Shown here in pieces: positions 49,847 through 59,112 of a DNA stretch of 64,000 nt. A program made the position numbers and the translations under genes. The DNA is from JAJFUV01 sp964384215 (GTDB lineage: Bacteria > Acidobacteriota > Terriglobia > Bryobacterales > Bryobacteraceae). The first letter of the stretch is position 1. Each line of letters opens with the position of its first letter. Below the pieces are notes generated by a model. It saw nothing but the letters and a program-made list of their open reading frames with translations, searched no databases and was not told the DNA's origin. The stretch is from the NCBI GenBank assembly GCA_964384215.1, contig CAYLLB010000020.1, positions 1 through 64,000 on the forward strand, given 5' to 3'.

Positions 49847-50596
49847 ATGGCTCTGCTAAACAGGAAAGTCGCACTCATCACCGGCGCGGCGACGGGTATC
49901 GGCGAATCGATCGCGCGAGTGTTTGCCAGCGAAGGTTCACGTGTCGTGATTCTCGACCGGGACGGGGCGGGCGCGGAGGAAGTCGCCGCCGATATCCGGG
50001 CCAATGGCGGCGCGGCCGTGGCTTGCCGTGGGGACGTGCGCGACGCCAGCGAGGCCGGTGCCGCCATCGAGCGCGCGCTGGTCGACTTCGGGCGCCTCGA
50101 CATCCTCGTAAACAACGCCGGCATCTACCCGCGTCACAACCTGCTGGAGATGACCGAAGCGCAGTGGGACGAGATCGTCTCCACGAACCTGAAGGGCGTG
50201 TTTCAGTGCACGCGCCTGGCCTTGCCGTACATGGTGGCCCAGGGTTCCGGCAAGATCGTGAACATCTCGTCAGTCACTTTCCACATCGGGATGAAGGGCC
50301 TGACGCACTATGTTTCCTCGAAAGGCGGCATCATCGGTTTCACACGCGCGCTGGCCCGGGAAGTGGGGGGCTCGAATATACACGTGAACGCGGTCACGCC
50401 GGGCGCCATCGAGACCGAGGCGGAGAAGAAGATCGCCACGCGGGAGCAGGTAGACGCGGTGGTCGCCTTGCAGAGTCTGAGGCGCCGCATCGTCCCGTTG
50501 GACGTGGCCCGCGTGTGCTTGTTTCTGGCTTCGGAACTGAGCGACGGCATGACGGGCCAGACCGTCAACGTGGACGGCGGTTGGGTGATGTACTGA
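49847..50596 (+). CDS. short-chain dehydrogenase/reductase
   Basis: 249 residues from ATG 49847; the longer frame upstream runs through the tRNA and is not coding. It is a classical SDR: cofactor loop LITGAATGIGESIA, NNAGIYPRHN, catalytic Ser in VNISSVTFH, Tyr and Lys in HYVSSKGG and TPGAIETE. D41-type acidic residue in VVILDRDGAG favours NAD(H). It probably oxidises or reduces a sugar or polyol. One base after its stop begins the RhaT-type transporter, then the M81 gene, so the three form an operon. The exact substrate is unknown. Confidence 0.9.
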   Translation: MALLNRKVALITGAATGIGESIARVFASEGSRVVILDRDGAGAEEVAADIRANGGAAVACRGDVRDASEAGAAIERALVDFGRLDILVNNAGIYPRHNLLEMTEAQWDEIVSTNLKGVFQCTRLALPYMVAQGSGKIVNISSVTFHIGMKGLTHYVSSKGGIIGFTRALAREVGGSNIHVNAVTPGAIETEAEKKIATREQVDAVVALQSLRRRIVPLDVARVCLFLASELSDGMTGQTVNVDGGWVMY

Positions 50597-50597
50597 A

Positions 50598-51611
50598 ATG
50601 ACGGCCCCCTTCGGCGGTGTGGCGCTTGTCCTGGTAGCGGGTATCCTCGGTGGTACTGTGCTCGCACCGATGAAGTATGTGCGCGGCTGGAAGTGGGAGA
50701 ATCTTTGGCTGGTCTACTCCGCCTGCGCTTACCTGATCTTCCCGTGGCTGGTTGGATTCCTGACCGTGCCGCACCTTCTGTCGGTCTACGGCGGGGTGGA
50801 CGCGCGCACGGTGCTCACAACCGGCGCGTTCGGGCTGGCCTGGGGTTTCGCCGTGGTGCTCTACGGCGTGGGCGCGGACATCGTAGGCCTGTCGCTCACC
50901 TCGGGCATCATCCTGGGGTCGTCGGTAGCATTGGGCTCGCTGTTGCCGCTGACGTTCCTGCCGCGCGCCCGCGAGTCCGCCGCAAGCGTCGCCGCCATCG
51001 TCGCGGTGAACGTTCTGATGCTGGCAGGCGTGGCGTTGTGCGCCTGGTCAGGACACGTGCGGGAGAAGGTGCAGGCGGCCGACGCCGCGCGCCGGCGCGA
51101 TCCTCGTTTCCGCATGGGCATCCTGATCTGCTTCGCCGCCGGACTGCTCGCCACGCTGTTCAACATAGCACTGGCTTACGGCGCACCCATCGCGCGCGAG
51201 GCCGTGCGCACCGGAGCCGATCCGTTCCATGCCTCGAACGCCGTCTGGAGCCTGGCAGTGAGCCTGGGCTCACTGCCGAGCCTGTTCTACACCACGCACA
51301 AACTGCGACGCAATCGAACCTGGCCCAAGTACGGCGAGTTCTCGCCGGCGCGAAATGGAGTGCTATGTGTTCTGATGGGCGTGATGTGGATCTCGAGCAC
51401 GGTTCTGTACGGCTCGGCGGCGGGAATGTTAGGTCCGCTGGGCACCGTGATAGGCTGGCCCATCTACATGTCCTCGATGATCCTGGCCAACAATTTTTGG
51501 GGATGGGCGACGGGCGAATGGAAGCGCGCGGGGACGCGGGCGGTAACGCTGATGGCGGCCGGCATCGCAGTGCAGATCGCGGCCATGGTGCTATTCGGGA
51601 GGATGCAATGA
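50598..51611 (+). CDS. RhaT-family sugar:proton symporter
   Basis: 337 residues with ten membrane helices. It aligns with E. coli L-rhamnose/H+ symporter RhaT: APMKYVRGWKWENLWLVYSACAYLIFPWLVGFLTVP, FGLAWGFAVVLYGVGADIVGLSLTSGIILGSSVALGSLLPL, and the last helices with GVMWISSTVLYGSAAGMLGPLGTVIGWPIYMSSMILANN. It imports rhamnose or a similar sugar using the proton gradient. Between the SDR and the M81 gene (overlapping the latter by 4 bases), it probably brings in the substrate of the SDR. No other rhamnose gene is in the window, so the sugar is not certain. Confidence 0.88.
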   Translation: MTAPFGGVALVLVAGILGGTVLAPMKYVRGWKWENLWLVYSACAYLIFPWLVGFLTVPHLLSVYGGVDARTVLTTGAFGLAWGFAVVLYGVGADIVGLSLTSGIILGSSVALGSLLPLTFLPRARESAASVAAIVAVNVLMLAGVALCAWSGHVREKVQAADAARRRDPRFRMGILICFAAGLLATLFNIALAYGAPIAREAVRTGADPFHASNAVWSLAVSLGSLPSLFYTTHKLRRNRTWPKYGEFSPARNGVLCVLMGVMWISSTVLYGSAAGMLGPLGTVIGWPIYMSSMILANNFWGWATGEWKRAGTRAVTLMAAGIAVQIAAMVLFGRMQ

Positions 51612-53053
51612 AGCGCGTAGGTATCGCTTACCTGGTCCAGGAGTCCAACACGTTTTCGCCCCTGGCCACAACGCTGGACGATTTCAACATCGCGCTGGGC
51701 ACCGAGGCTGTCGAGCGCTGGCAGGGAACGCGCACGGAAATCGGTGGATTTATCGACGCGCTGCGTCGGCCGGGAATCGAGACTGTCCCGCTGTTCGCCG
51801 GCTGGGCCATCACAAAAGGCCGCATCCTGCGGAGCGAATTCGAGCGCATGAAGAAGATTGCCCGGACGACCGTGCAAACCGCCGGGCCGCTGGACGGACT
51901 GCTGGTGGCTTTGCACGGCGCGATGTGCGCGGAAGGGGCCGACGACGCCACCGGGGCGCTGCTGGCGTGTTTGCGCGAAACCGTGGGCCCGCAACGGCCG
52001 CTCATCCTCACCCTGGACCTGCATGCGAACCTGACGCGGCGCATCTGCGCGCTGGCCGACGCCGTCATCGGCTACCGCACTTACCCGCATGTCGATATGC
52101 ACGAGACGGGCACGACCGCGGCGCGCATGCTCCTCGGGATTCTCGGCGGGGAGCCGAGGCCCAGGACTGTATTTCGGAAACTGCCCATGGTAGTGCCGGC
52201 TGAGAACATGCAAACCGCGGAGGGACCGATGGCCGAGGTTTGGCGCCGGGGCGAAGAGATGCGCCCGGCCGCCGTGCAGAGCTTCTCCGTGTTCGGCGTG
52301 CAGGCGTGGCTCGACATTGAGGAGATGGGGTGCGCGGTGGCGGCCGTGACGGCTGGTGCGGAAGCCGAGGCGCGCGACTTCTGCGAGACAGTCGCGCGGC
52401 GCTTCGAGGAACTGCGGCACGCCTTCGACGTCGGCCTGCTCTCTCCGGAGGCGGCGATCCGCGAAGCGCTGGCCACCGACGGCGCACCAGTGGTGCTCTC
52501 TGAATCCTCGGATAGCCCCACGGCCGGGTCGCCGGGCGACAGCGCGGAGATGCTGGCCGCGATGATCAAATCTGCTCCGGACACGAAAGCGGCCCTGTGG
52601 CTCCGGGACGAGAAGGCAGTGGAACAGGCGCGTGCGGCTGGCGTGGGTGCTCGTATCCATGTGTGGTTGGGTGGTTTGCATGACACGGTGAATCGCCGGC
52701 GGATCGAAGCCGAGGCCGAGGTGCTTCGCCTATCGGATGGACGGTTTACCATGCGCGGATCGCAGTACACCGGCCTCGAGACGACCATGGGTTCCGCGGC
52801 GGTGCTCCAGGTTGGGAAGGTGACCGTGCTCGTATCGAGCGAGTCGGCCAACAACATCGACCCCGAGCTTTACCGCAGTCAGGGCATCGAACCGCGCGAT
52901 TACAAGATCGTGATCGTGAAATCGGCTACCGCGTTCCGCGCAGAATACGCGCCATTCGCGGCCAAGATGCTGGGGGTGGACACACCCGGCGTGAGTTCGG
53001 CGAACCTACGATCAATGCCCTACCGTCGCGTGCCAGCTGAGTACTTGCCGTAA
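51608..53053 (+). CDS. M81-family (MlrC-like) metallohydrolase
   Basis: 481 residues from ATG 51608, which overlaps the transporter stop (ATGA). It resembles MlrC, the microcystin-breaking metallopeptidase family M81, and DUF1485 proteins: RVGIAYLVQESNTFSPLAT, GLLVALHGAMCAEGADDATG, LTLDLHANLTRRICALADAVIGYRTYPHVDMHETG with zinc-binding Asp/His residues, and ESSDSPTAGSPGDSAEMLAAM. The natural role outside microcystin degradation is unknown; many are linked to sugar or amino-acid uptake operons. Coupling to RhaT-like and SDR genes suggests work on a small imported compound. Confidence 0.88.
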   Translation: MKRVGIAYLVQESNTFSPLATTLDDFNIALGTEAVERWQGTRTEIGGFIDALRRPGIETVPLFAGWAITKGRILRSEFERMKKIARTTVQTAGPLDGLLVALHGAMCAEGADDATGALLACLRETVGPQRPLILTLDLHANLTRRICALADAVIGYRTYPHVDMHETGTTAARMLLGILGGEPRPRTVFRKLPMVVPAENMQTAEGPMAEVWRRGEEMRPAAVQSFSVFGVQAWLDIEEMGCAVAAVTAGAEAEARDFCETVARRFEELRHAFDVGLLSPEAAIREALATDGAPVVLSESSDSPTAGSPGDSAEMLAAMIKSAPDTKAALWLRDEKAVEQARAAGVGARIHVWLGGLHDTVNRRRIEAEAEVLRLSDGRFTMRGSQYTGLETTMGSAAVLQVGKVTVLVSSESANNIDPELYRSQGIEPRDYKIVIVKSATAFRAEYAPFAAKMLGVDTPGVSSANLRSMPYRRVPAEYLP

Positions 53054-53102
53054 CGCAAGCCTACGATTTGCCCTCGCCGCTCCGCCGGTCGCACCGTGAA
53101 GT

Positions 53103-53132
53103 TTGACACCCCGTTCCGAGCCTCATTATATT
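53103..53132 (+). promoter_or_regulatory. sigma-70 promoter of the complex I operon
   Basis: TTGACA (53103-53108), 18 bases, TATATT (53127-53132); a 17-base spacing to TTATAT also fits. The predicted start leaves about 24 bases before nuoA. So nuoA is the first gene of the operon. Confidence 0.7.
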
Positions 53133-53162
53133 CAAAGAGAAGGTCCTTTCCCGAAGGGACTC

Positions 53163-53558
53163 ATGCCGACCTCGTATCCACAAATCTACTGGCCGGTTTT
53201 TCTGCAAGTGGTCTTTGCGGCAATGGTGGCCGCCGCCATGCTGGGCGCCTCGGCCATCCTGGGCAAGCGGGTGCGGAATCGCGTCAAGGACACGCCATAC
53301 GAGTGCGGCATCGAGCCAGTAGGCAGCGCGCGCGAACGCTTCAGCGTAAAGTTCTACCTGGTCGCGATGATCTTCATCCTGTTCGACATCGAGACCGTCT
53401 TTTTATATCCTTGGGCCGTCGTGTACCGCGAGCTGCGGCTATTCGCATTCATCGAGATGCTTATCTTCATCCTTCTCATCCTCTCGGGGTTCTTCTACAT
53501 ATTGAAGAAGGGAGCGCTGGACTGGACCGGCGCTGAGACAACGGGCTGCGGCCAATAA
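53163..53558 (+). CDS. nuoA: NADH-quinone oxidoreductase subunit A
   Basis: 131 residues from ATG 53163, with GAAGGG 5 bases upstream. Three membrane helices: WPVFLQVVFAAMVAAAMLGAS, FYLVAMIFILFDIETVFLYPWAVVY with the conserved FDIE, and FIEMLIFILLILSGFFYILKKGALDW. The YECGIEPVG loop holds the conserved Cys that lies next to the quinone site. It joins the membrane arm to the peripheral arm of complex I. First gene behind a near-consensus promoter. A longer frame from 53103 adds 20 non-conserved residues that lie over the promoter. Confidence 0.95.
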   Translation: MPTSYPQIYWPVFLQVVFAAMVAAAMLGASAILGKRVRNRVKDTPYECGIEPVGSARERFSVKFYLVAMIFILFDIETVFLYPWAVVYRELRLFAFIEMLIFILLILSGFFYILKKGALDWTGAETTGCGQ

Positions 53559-53591
53559 TCGATATCTATGCTTAACGGGAAGGGGCAGTCC

Positions 53592-54056
53592 ATGCCGCTG
53601 GCGCAAGCTATATGCGAGCGCGATCCATCGGCTTTCATCAATCTGGAGCAGCGGATGGGCGAATGGACCGCCGAGGTCGCGCCGGAAAGAATCACACAAG
53701 TCTGCCAATGGTTGAAGGACGCATGGCAATTCGAGCGCCTTTCGACGGTGACCGCGGTGGACTGGCCCGAACGCGATGCGCGCTTCGACGTCGTCTACCA
53801 CCTGCATTCGATCGCCCGCAACGAGCGGCTTCGCTTGAAGTGTCGCGTGGGCGGCGAGGCTCCGGAGATCGATTCGGTGACGAGCGTCTGGCGCGGCGCC
53901 GATTGGTACGAGCGAGAGGTGTTCGACCTGTTCGGCATTCGATTCCGCAATCATCCGGATTTGCGGCGCATCATGATGCCCGAGGATTGGCAGGGGCATC
54001 CGCTGCGCAAGGATTATCCGGTTCATGGCGGCCGGTACGACTACACCGGCAAATAG
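53592..54056 (+). CDS. nuoC: NADH-quinone oxidoreductase subunit C
   Basis: 154 residues from ATG 53592, which has GGAAGGGG 6 bases upstream; an ATG at 53568 without ribosome site would add 8. It carries the 30-kDa subunit signature: SVWRGADWYEREVFDLFGIRFRNHPDLRRIMMPEDWQGHPLRKDYP. It binds subunits B and D in the hydrophilic arm near the quinone site. The usual order is A-B-C-D, but here the gene after nuoA is nuoC: there is no room for nuoB. It is separate from nuoD, not fused as in E. coli. Confidence 0.95.
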   Translation: MPLAQAICERDPSAFINLEQRMGEWTAEVAPERITQVCQWLKDAWQFERLSTVTAVDWPERDARFDVVYHLHSIARNERLRLKCRVGGEAPEIDSVTSVWRGADWYEREVFDLFGIRFRNHPDLRRIMMPEDWQGHPLRKDYPVHGGRYDYTGK

Positions 54057-54066
54057 GGAGCGACGA

Positions 54067-55275
54067 GTGAGCGACGCTGGGATCCCGGCAGACGGCAAGG
54101 GCGCAGTTGAATCGCGGCGCATGGTCCTGAATATGGGACCGCAGCACCCCTCCACCCACGGTGTGCTGCGCCTGAAGCTCGAGTTAGACGGCGAAAGCGT
54201 GGTGCACGCGGAATCCGACATCGGATACTTGCACACAGGCATCGAAAAAGAGTGCGAGACAAAAACATACCAGCAGGTGGTGCCGCTCACCGATCGTGTC
54301 GATTACCTCGCCAACTTGAGCAACAACCTCTGCTATTGCCTCGCGGTCGAAAAGCTATTGGGACTGGAGGTGCCGCCGCGAGCGCAGTGGATGCGGGTGA
54401 TGCTCACCGAACTGACGCGGATCAACAGCCACCTGGTGTGGCTGGGCACCCACGCCATGGACATCGGCGCCATGAGCGTGTTTCTCTATTGCTTCCGAGA
54501 GCGCGAGGACATTCTGCGAATCTTCGAAATGTTCTCCGGACAGCGCATGATGACCAGTTACTTCCGCATCGGCGGGCTGGCGCTGGATGCCCCGCGCGGG
54601 TGGCACGAACCAGTGAAGAAGTTCCTGGATGCGTTCCCCGCCAGAGTGGACGAATACGAAACGCTTCTGAGCAGCAATCCCATCTGGCTGCAGCGTACGC
54701 AGGGAGTGGGGTGCATTCCGCTGGAGGACATGCTCGAAGCCGGCGTTACGGGACCGATGATCCGCGCCGCCGGGCTGGCCTGGGATATCCGCAAGTCCGA
54801 ACCGTACTCGGGCTACGAGAAGTTCGATTTCAAGATCCCCACCCGTGCCGCTGGCGACGTCTATGCGCGCTACCAGGTGCGCATGGAGGAATTCCGCGAG
54901 TCGGCTCGCATCGTCCGGCAGGCCCTGGAGGGTATGCCGGAGGGCCCCGTGGTGGCTGACGCTCCGAAAGTGGTGTTGCCCGACCGCGAGAAGATGAAGA
55001 CCGAAATGGAGGCGCTGATCCATCACTTCAAGATCGTCACCGAAGGCTTTCGCGTGCCGGCCGGTGAAGTCTATCAGGTGATCGAGTCGCCGCGCGGCGA
55101 GCTGGGCTATTACATCGCGAGCGACGGGAGCGCGAAACCCTGGCGCGTGCATATGCGCACGCCGTCTTACGGGAATCTGCAGGCGCTGCCCAGGGGGATC
55201 GAGGGAAGGCTGCTCGCCGACATCATCACCACGCTGGGGAGCCTGGACATCGTTTTGGGAGACGTGGATCGCTAG
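54067..55275 (+). CDS. nuoD: NADH-quinone oxidoreductase subunit D
   Basis: 402 residues from GTG 54067, with GGAG 6 bases upstream; a longer frame from 54025 would overlap nuoC. It is the 49-kDa subunit: MVLNMGPQHPSTHGVLRLKLELDGE with the quinone-site HPSTHG, PLTDRVDYLANLSNN, INSHLVWLGTHAMDIGA, FRIGGLALD and the C-terminal DIVLGDVDR. It forms the quinone pocket with subunit B, homologous to the large subunit of NiFe hydrogenases. Its stop is directly followed by the ATG of nuoE. Confidence 0.96.
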   Translation: MSDAGIPADGKGAVESRRMVLNMGPQHPSTHGVLRLKLELDGESVVHAESDIGYLHTGIEKECETKTYQQVVPLTDRVDYLANLSNNLCYCLAVEKLLGLEVPPRAQWMRVMLTELTRINSHLVWLGTHAMDIGAMSVFLYCFREREDILRIFEMFSGQRMMTSYFRIGGLALDAPRGWHEPVKKFLDAFPARVDEYETLLSSNPIWLQRTQGVGCIPLEDMLEAGVTGPMIRAAGLAWDIRKSEPYSGYEKFDFKIPTRAAGDVYARYQVRMEEFRESARIVRQALEGMPEGPVVADAPKVVLPDREKMKTEMEALIHHFKIVTEGFRVPAGEVYQVIESPRGELGYYIASDGSAKPWRVHMRTPSYGNLQALPRGIEGRLLADIITTLGSLDIVLGDVDR

Positions 55276-55758
55276 ATGACATTCTCAGCGGAGCTGGAAG
55301 CAAAATTCGCCAAATTGATCGGCTGCTATCCGCCGGGACGGCAGCGCGCCGCCCTCATTCCCATGTTGATGTTCGCGCAGGACGAAGTGGGGGCCGTTAC
55401 GCCGGAACTGGTCGCTGAAATCGCCTCGCGGCTCTCGCTCGAACCCTCGCAAGTGGAAGAAGTGGTCAGCTATTACACCATGCTGCGGCGCAAGCCGGCG
55501 GGCCGCCATCACATACAGATCTGCACGAACATCAGCTGCATGCTGAACGGCGCCGAAGAGCTTTGGGAGCACGCCACCCGCAAGCTCGGCATCGGCGACA
55601 AGGAGGTCACCCCCGATGGCGAATTCTCATTGGAGGAGGTTGAGTGCATCGGCGCCTGTTCCTGGGCGCCGGCCATGCAGGTAGGATACGAGTTCCACCA
55701 TCACATGACCATCGAGAAGTTCGACCGGCTGATAGAGAGCCTGCGGAGAATCCACTGA
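55276..55758 (+). CDS. nuoE: NADH-quinone oxidoreductase subunit E
   Basis: 160 residues, starting at the base after the nuoD stop. It is the 24-kDa subunit with a thioredoxin-like 2Fe-2S domain: the four cysteine ligands are in ICTNISCMLNG and ECIGACSWAP. The N-terminal helical bundle (QRAALIPMLMFAQDEVGAVTPELVAEIASRLSLEPSQVEEVVSYYTML) is typical. The N1a cluster takes part in electron storage near FMN. It forms the NADH-dehydrogenase module with F and G. Confidence 0.96.
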   Translation: MTFSAELEAKFAKLIGCYPPGRQRAALIPMLMFAQDEVGAVTPELVAEIASRLSLEPSQVEEVVSYYTMLRRKPAGRHHIQICTNISCMLNGAEELWEHATRKLGIGDKEVTPDGEFSLEEVECIGACSWAPAMQVGYEFHHHMTIEKFDRLIESLRRIH

Positions 55759-55762
55759 GGCA

Positions 55763-57073
55763 ATGCTGCACAACGAACCCAGCCCGCTGGAAGTGAAGGT
55801 CCTCACGAGCCGCTTCGAACTGCCCGACTCGGCTTCGCTCGAAACCTACGTGGCTCACGAGGGCTACGAGGGCTTCCGGAAGGCTTTGTCGATGAAGCCC
55901 GAGGAAATCCTGGGCGAATTGAAGGCATCGAACCTGCGCGGCCGCGGCGGTGCGGGCTTCCCCACCGGAATGAAGTGGGGCTTCGTGCCGCGCAATTCAC
56001 CCAAGCCGAAATACATCGTAGTCAATGCGGACGAAGGCGAACCAGGCACCTGCAAAGACCGCGTGTTAATGGAGAACGATCCGCATCAGCTCATCGAGGG
56101 TATGCTGATCGCCGGACTGGCAGCGGACGCGCACGCCGGTTACATCTACATCCGCGGTGAGTACCGCTACCTGATCAGGATCATGGACCACGCCATCGAG
56201 GAGGCCCGTGCGCGAGGGTACATCGGCCGCAACATCCTGGGTAGCGGCTTTGATTTCGAAGTCTACACGCATACCGGCGCTGGATCATATGAATGCGGCG
56301 AGGAGTCGGCGCTCCTCGAATCGCTCGAAGGCAAGCGCGGCGTACCGCGCATACGCCCCCCGTTCCCGGCCGTCGCGGGCGCGTTCGGGTGCCCCACCGT
56401 GCTCAACAACGTCGAAACGTACTGCGCGGTGCCGGTCATCCTGCGGCGAGGGGGCGCGTGGTTCGCGGATCTTGGCACGCCGAAAAACGGCGGCACGCGG
56501 CTGTTCTGCATCTCGGGACACGTCAACCGCCCTGGCGTTTATGAACTGCCGATGGGTTTCAACCTCCTGCGCATGATCAACGAGGTGGCCGGCGGAGTCC
56601 GCGGCGGCAAGAAACTCAAAGCGGTGATTCCCGGCGGCTCCTCATGTCCGGTGCTCAAGGCCGAGGAGTGTGACATCGCCATGGACTACGACACGGTGGC
56701 CAAGGCCGGCAGCATGCTCGGCTCGGGCGGCGTGGTGGTGATGGACGAAGACACCTGCATGGTGAAAGCGGCCGCGCGCATCATGCGTTTCTACAGCCAC
56801 GAGAGCTGCGGCTGGTGTATTCCGTGTCGCGAAGGCACGGCGTGGTTGAGCAAGCTGCTCGCACGGTTCCACTCGGGCGCGGGCGAAAGGCAGGAAATCG
56901 ACCTGATCGGGGAACTGGCTCAAAACATGCTAGGCCGTACCTTCTGCCCGCTGGGCGACGCGGCGGCCATGCCCACCATGGCTTTCGTGAAGAAGTTCCG
57001 CGATGAATTCGAAGCGCACCTGGACGGGCGTCCATGCCCGTTCGAAAACAAGAAGCGGCTGGTGACGGCGTAA
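55763..57073 (+). CDS. nuoF: NADH-quinone oxidoreductase subunit F
   Basis: 436 residues. The 51-kDa subunit holds FMN, the NADH site and the N3 cluster. Seen: NADH/FMN loops GRGGAGFPTGMKWGF and VNADEGEPGTCKDR, then GAGSYECGEESALLESLEGKRGVPRIRPPFPA, and the cluster ligands ESCGWCIPCREG plus TFCPLGDAA. It starts 4 bases after nuoE and its last base overlaps the start of nuoG (TAATG). Together with E and G it shows that this complex I is of the NADH-oxidising type, in contrast to archaeal-type 11-subunit forms. Confidence 0.97.
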   Translation: MLHNEPSPLEVKVLTSRFELPDSASLETYVAHEGYEGFRKALSMKPEEILGELKASNLRGRGGAGFPTGMKWGFVPRNSPKPKYIVVNADEGEPGTCKDRVLMENDPHQLIEGMLIAGLAADAHAGYIYIRGEYRYLIRIMDHAIEEARARGYIGRNILGSGFDFEVYTHTGAGSYECGEESALLESLEGKRGVPRIRPPFPAVAGAFGCPTVLNNVETYCAVPVILRRGGAWFADLGTPKNGGTRLFCISGHVNRPGVYELPMGFNLLRMINEVAGGVRGGKKLKAVIPGGSSCPVLKAEECDIAMDYDTVAKAGSMLGSGGVVVMDEDTCMVKAAARIMRFYSHESCGWCIPCREGTAWLSKLLARFHSGAGERQEIDLIGELAQNMLGRTFCPLGDAAAMPTMAFVKKFRDEFEAHLDGRPCPFENKKRLVTA

Positions 57074-59112
57074 TGGCGGACCTGATTCACCTGACCATCG
57101 ACGATAAGGCCGTGGAAGTCCCGGCCGGCACGCTGGTGATCGAAGCGGCCAGAAGCGTGGGCATCCACATTCCGGCGTTCTGCTATTACCCGGGCCTGTC
57201 GCTGCAGGCGGCCTGCCGCATGTGCCTGGTGGAAGTGGAGAAGGCTCCCAAGCTGCAGACGAGTTGTACGCTGCCGGTTTCGGAAGGCATGGTGGTGCGG
57301 ACCTCTACGCCGCAGGTCGTCGAAGCGCGTAAGTCCATGCTGGAGTTCCTGCTCACCAACCACCCGCTGGACTGCCCCGTGTGCGACAAGGGCGGGGAGT
57401 GCGAGTTGCAGGACATGGCCTTCGATTACGGCGCGGGCACCAGCCGTTTCCACGAGGAAAAGGTTCACACGCCCGAAGCGCGCTTTTCCCCGCTGATTTA
57501 CTACGACGCTCCCCGCTGCATCCTCTGCTATCGCTGCGTGCGCATTTGTAGGGAAGGTCTAGGGGTCGACGCGTTGAGCATCGTGAATCGAGGCGTGGTC
57601 AGCGAAATCGCGCCTAACCGGGGTAACCATCTGGAGTGCGATGAGTGCGGGATGTGCATCGACATCTGCCCCGTCGGAGCGCTTACAAGCGAGGCCTACC
57701 GGTATCACACGCGCCCCTGGGAAATGCAGCACATCGGCACTGTGTGCGCGCATTGTGCCGACGGCTGTAAGACGACCCTCGGCGTGCGCAACGGCGCGAT
57801 CATTCGGGCCAACAACCGGGACCGCACGGGCGTGAACGGCGAGTTCCTGTGCGTGAAAGGGCGTTTCGCCTTCGATTTCAATTCGCACACTGAGCGTTTG
57901 CAGTCGCCACTCATGAGAGTGAATGGTGAGCTTGAGCCGGTGAGCTGGGCACGGGCCATCGCGCGGGTGGCGGCGAAGTTCCAGGAAATCGTTGCGCGGC
58001 AGGGCAGGTTTGGCGTGATCGGTTCCAATCGGACCACTAACGAAGAGAATTACTACTTACAGAAGTTTGCGCGCCGCGTGCTGAATACTTGGAACATCGA
58101 CCATCACCGCACGGGCGACGTGCCGGCCCTGATGGCGGCGGTGGGTGGACGCGCGGATGCCTTTGCGAGCACGGTGGACCTGTACACGAGCCGCGCCGTT
58201 CTGGTGGCGGCCAGCGACCTTTCCCAGCAACATCCGTTTCTCGCCTACCAGATCCGCGCCAACTGGCGGCATCATCAATCGCACACATACGTCGTCACGC
58301 GCGGGCCGGTGCGTGAGGACGATTACGCAACTTCGATCTTGCGCGCGGAGAAGGGTGAGGAACTCGCAGGAATTAAAAGTCTGCGTGACAGACTCCAGGC
58401 GGAGCCGGAACTGGTGATCGTCTTCGGCGACGCCATCCAGGGTGACAAAGTGCGCGCGCTGGTGAGCTTCGGCGATGCTCTGCGTATTCCGGTAAAATAC
58501 GTCTGCCTGTTAGACTACTCGAATTCCCGCGGCGCAATCGACATGGGCCTGGCGCCGGAGTTCGAGCCTGGTTACGTGCCTGCATCTCGGACTGGCCTAG
58601 GCCTTGAGGAGATGCTGGACGAAAAGGACCTGGATGCGCTCTGGGTGGTGGGAGCGAACCCTTTGACTCGCAGGCGGCTGGCTTCGGCAGGAGCATTCAT
58701 CGTCGTGCAGGATCTCTTCTTGACCGGGACCGCTGCACAGGCAGACGTCGTCCTCCCGGCGCTTTCAGCATACGAGAAAACCGGCACGATGACGAACGTG
58801 TGCGGCGAGCGGCAACCGCTCGCGCGCGGCGCCGTGACCATGGGCGCCAAGAGCGACCTGGAGATCTTCGGCCTGCTGGCGCGCGCCATGGGCGCTGACC
58901 TGGGACCTGCGACGCCCGCGTCAGTGCTGGCGGAAATCCGGCGCGAGGTGCCCGGTTACAACGGCATGCCGGTGACTCCTGCAGCAAGCCTCCCGCGTGC
59001 GGGCGAAGTGTGGTCGAGCGAGGATACCCTGTTCACTTCCGGCACTCTGGGACGGTATTCGAAGATGCTCAACTCGGTTACCGAGCGCAGCAGGAGGCTG
59101 TATCAGCCGTGA
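57073..59112 (+). CDS. nuoG: NADH-quinone oxidoreductase subunit G
   Basis: 679 residues from ATG 57073. N-terminal 2Fe-2S domain (FCYYPGLSLQAACRMCLVEVE ... TSC), the His-ligated N5 motif NHPLDCPVCDKGGECELQD, N4 ligands CILCYRCVRICRE and CDECGMCIDICPVGAL, then a molybdopterin-oxidoreductase-like domain beginning VCAHCADGCKTTLGVRNG with a further Cys (EFLCVKGR), consistent with the extra N7 cluster found in some bacteria. The molybdopterin fold is shortened compared with the 900-residue E. coli NuoG. It ends with a GTGA overlap onto nuoH. Confidence 0.96.
   Translation: MADLIHLTIDDKAVEVPAGTLVIEAARSVGIHIPAFCYYPGLSLQAACRMCLVEVEKAPKLQTSCTLPVSEGMVVRTSTPQVVEARKSMLEFLLTNHPLDCPVCDKGGECELQDMAFDYGAGTSRFHEEKVHTPEARFSPLIYYDAPRCILCYRCVRICREGLGVDALSIVNRGVVSEIAPNRGNHLECDECGMCIDICPVGALTSEAYRYHTRPWEMQHIGTVCAHCADGCKTTLGVRNGAIIRANNRDRTGVNGEFLCVKGRFAFDFNSHTERLQSPLMRVNGELEPVSWARAIARVAAKFQEIVARQGRFGVIGSNRTTNEENYYLQKFARRVLNTWNIDHHRTGDVPALMAAVGGRADAFASTVDLYTSRAVLVAASDLSQQHPFLAYQIRANWRHHQSHTYVVTRGPVREDDYATSILRAEKGEELAGIKSLRDRLQAEPELVIVFGDAIQGDKVRALVSFGDALRIPVKYVCLLDYSNSRGAIDMGLAPEFEPGYVPASRTGLGLEEMLDEKDLDALWVVGANPLTRRRLASAGAFIVVQDLFLTGTAAQADVVLPALSAYEKTGTMTNVCGERQPLARGAVTMGAKSDLEIFGLLARAMGADLGPATPASVLAEIRREVPGYNGMPVTPAASLPRAGEVWSSEDTLFTSGTLGRYSKMLNSVTERSRRLYQP

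Noticed and set aside
50693..51607. 305-codon extension before the M81 gene
   Set aside because: Overlaps the RhaT-type transporter in another frame; the family begins at ATG 51608.
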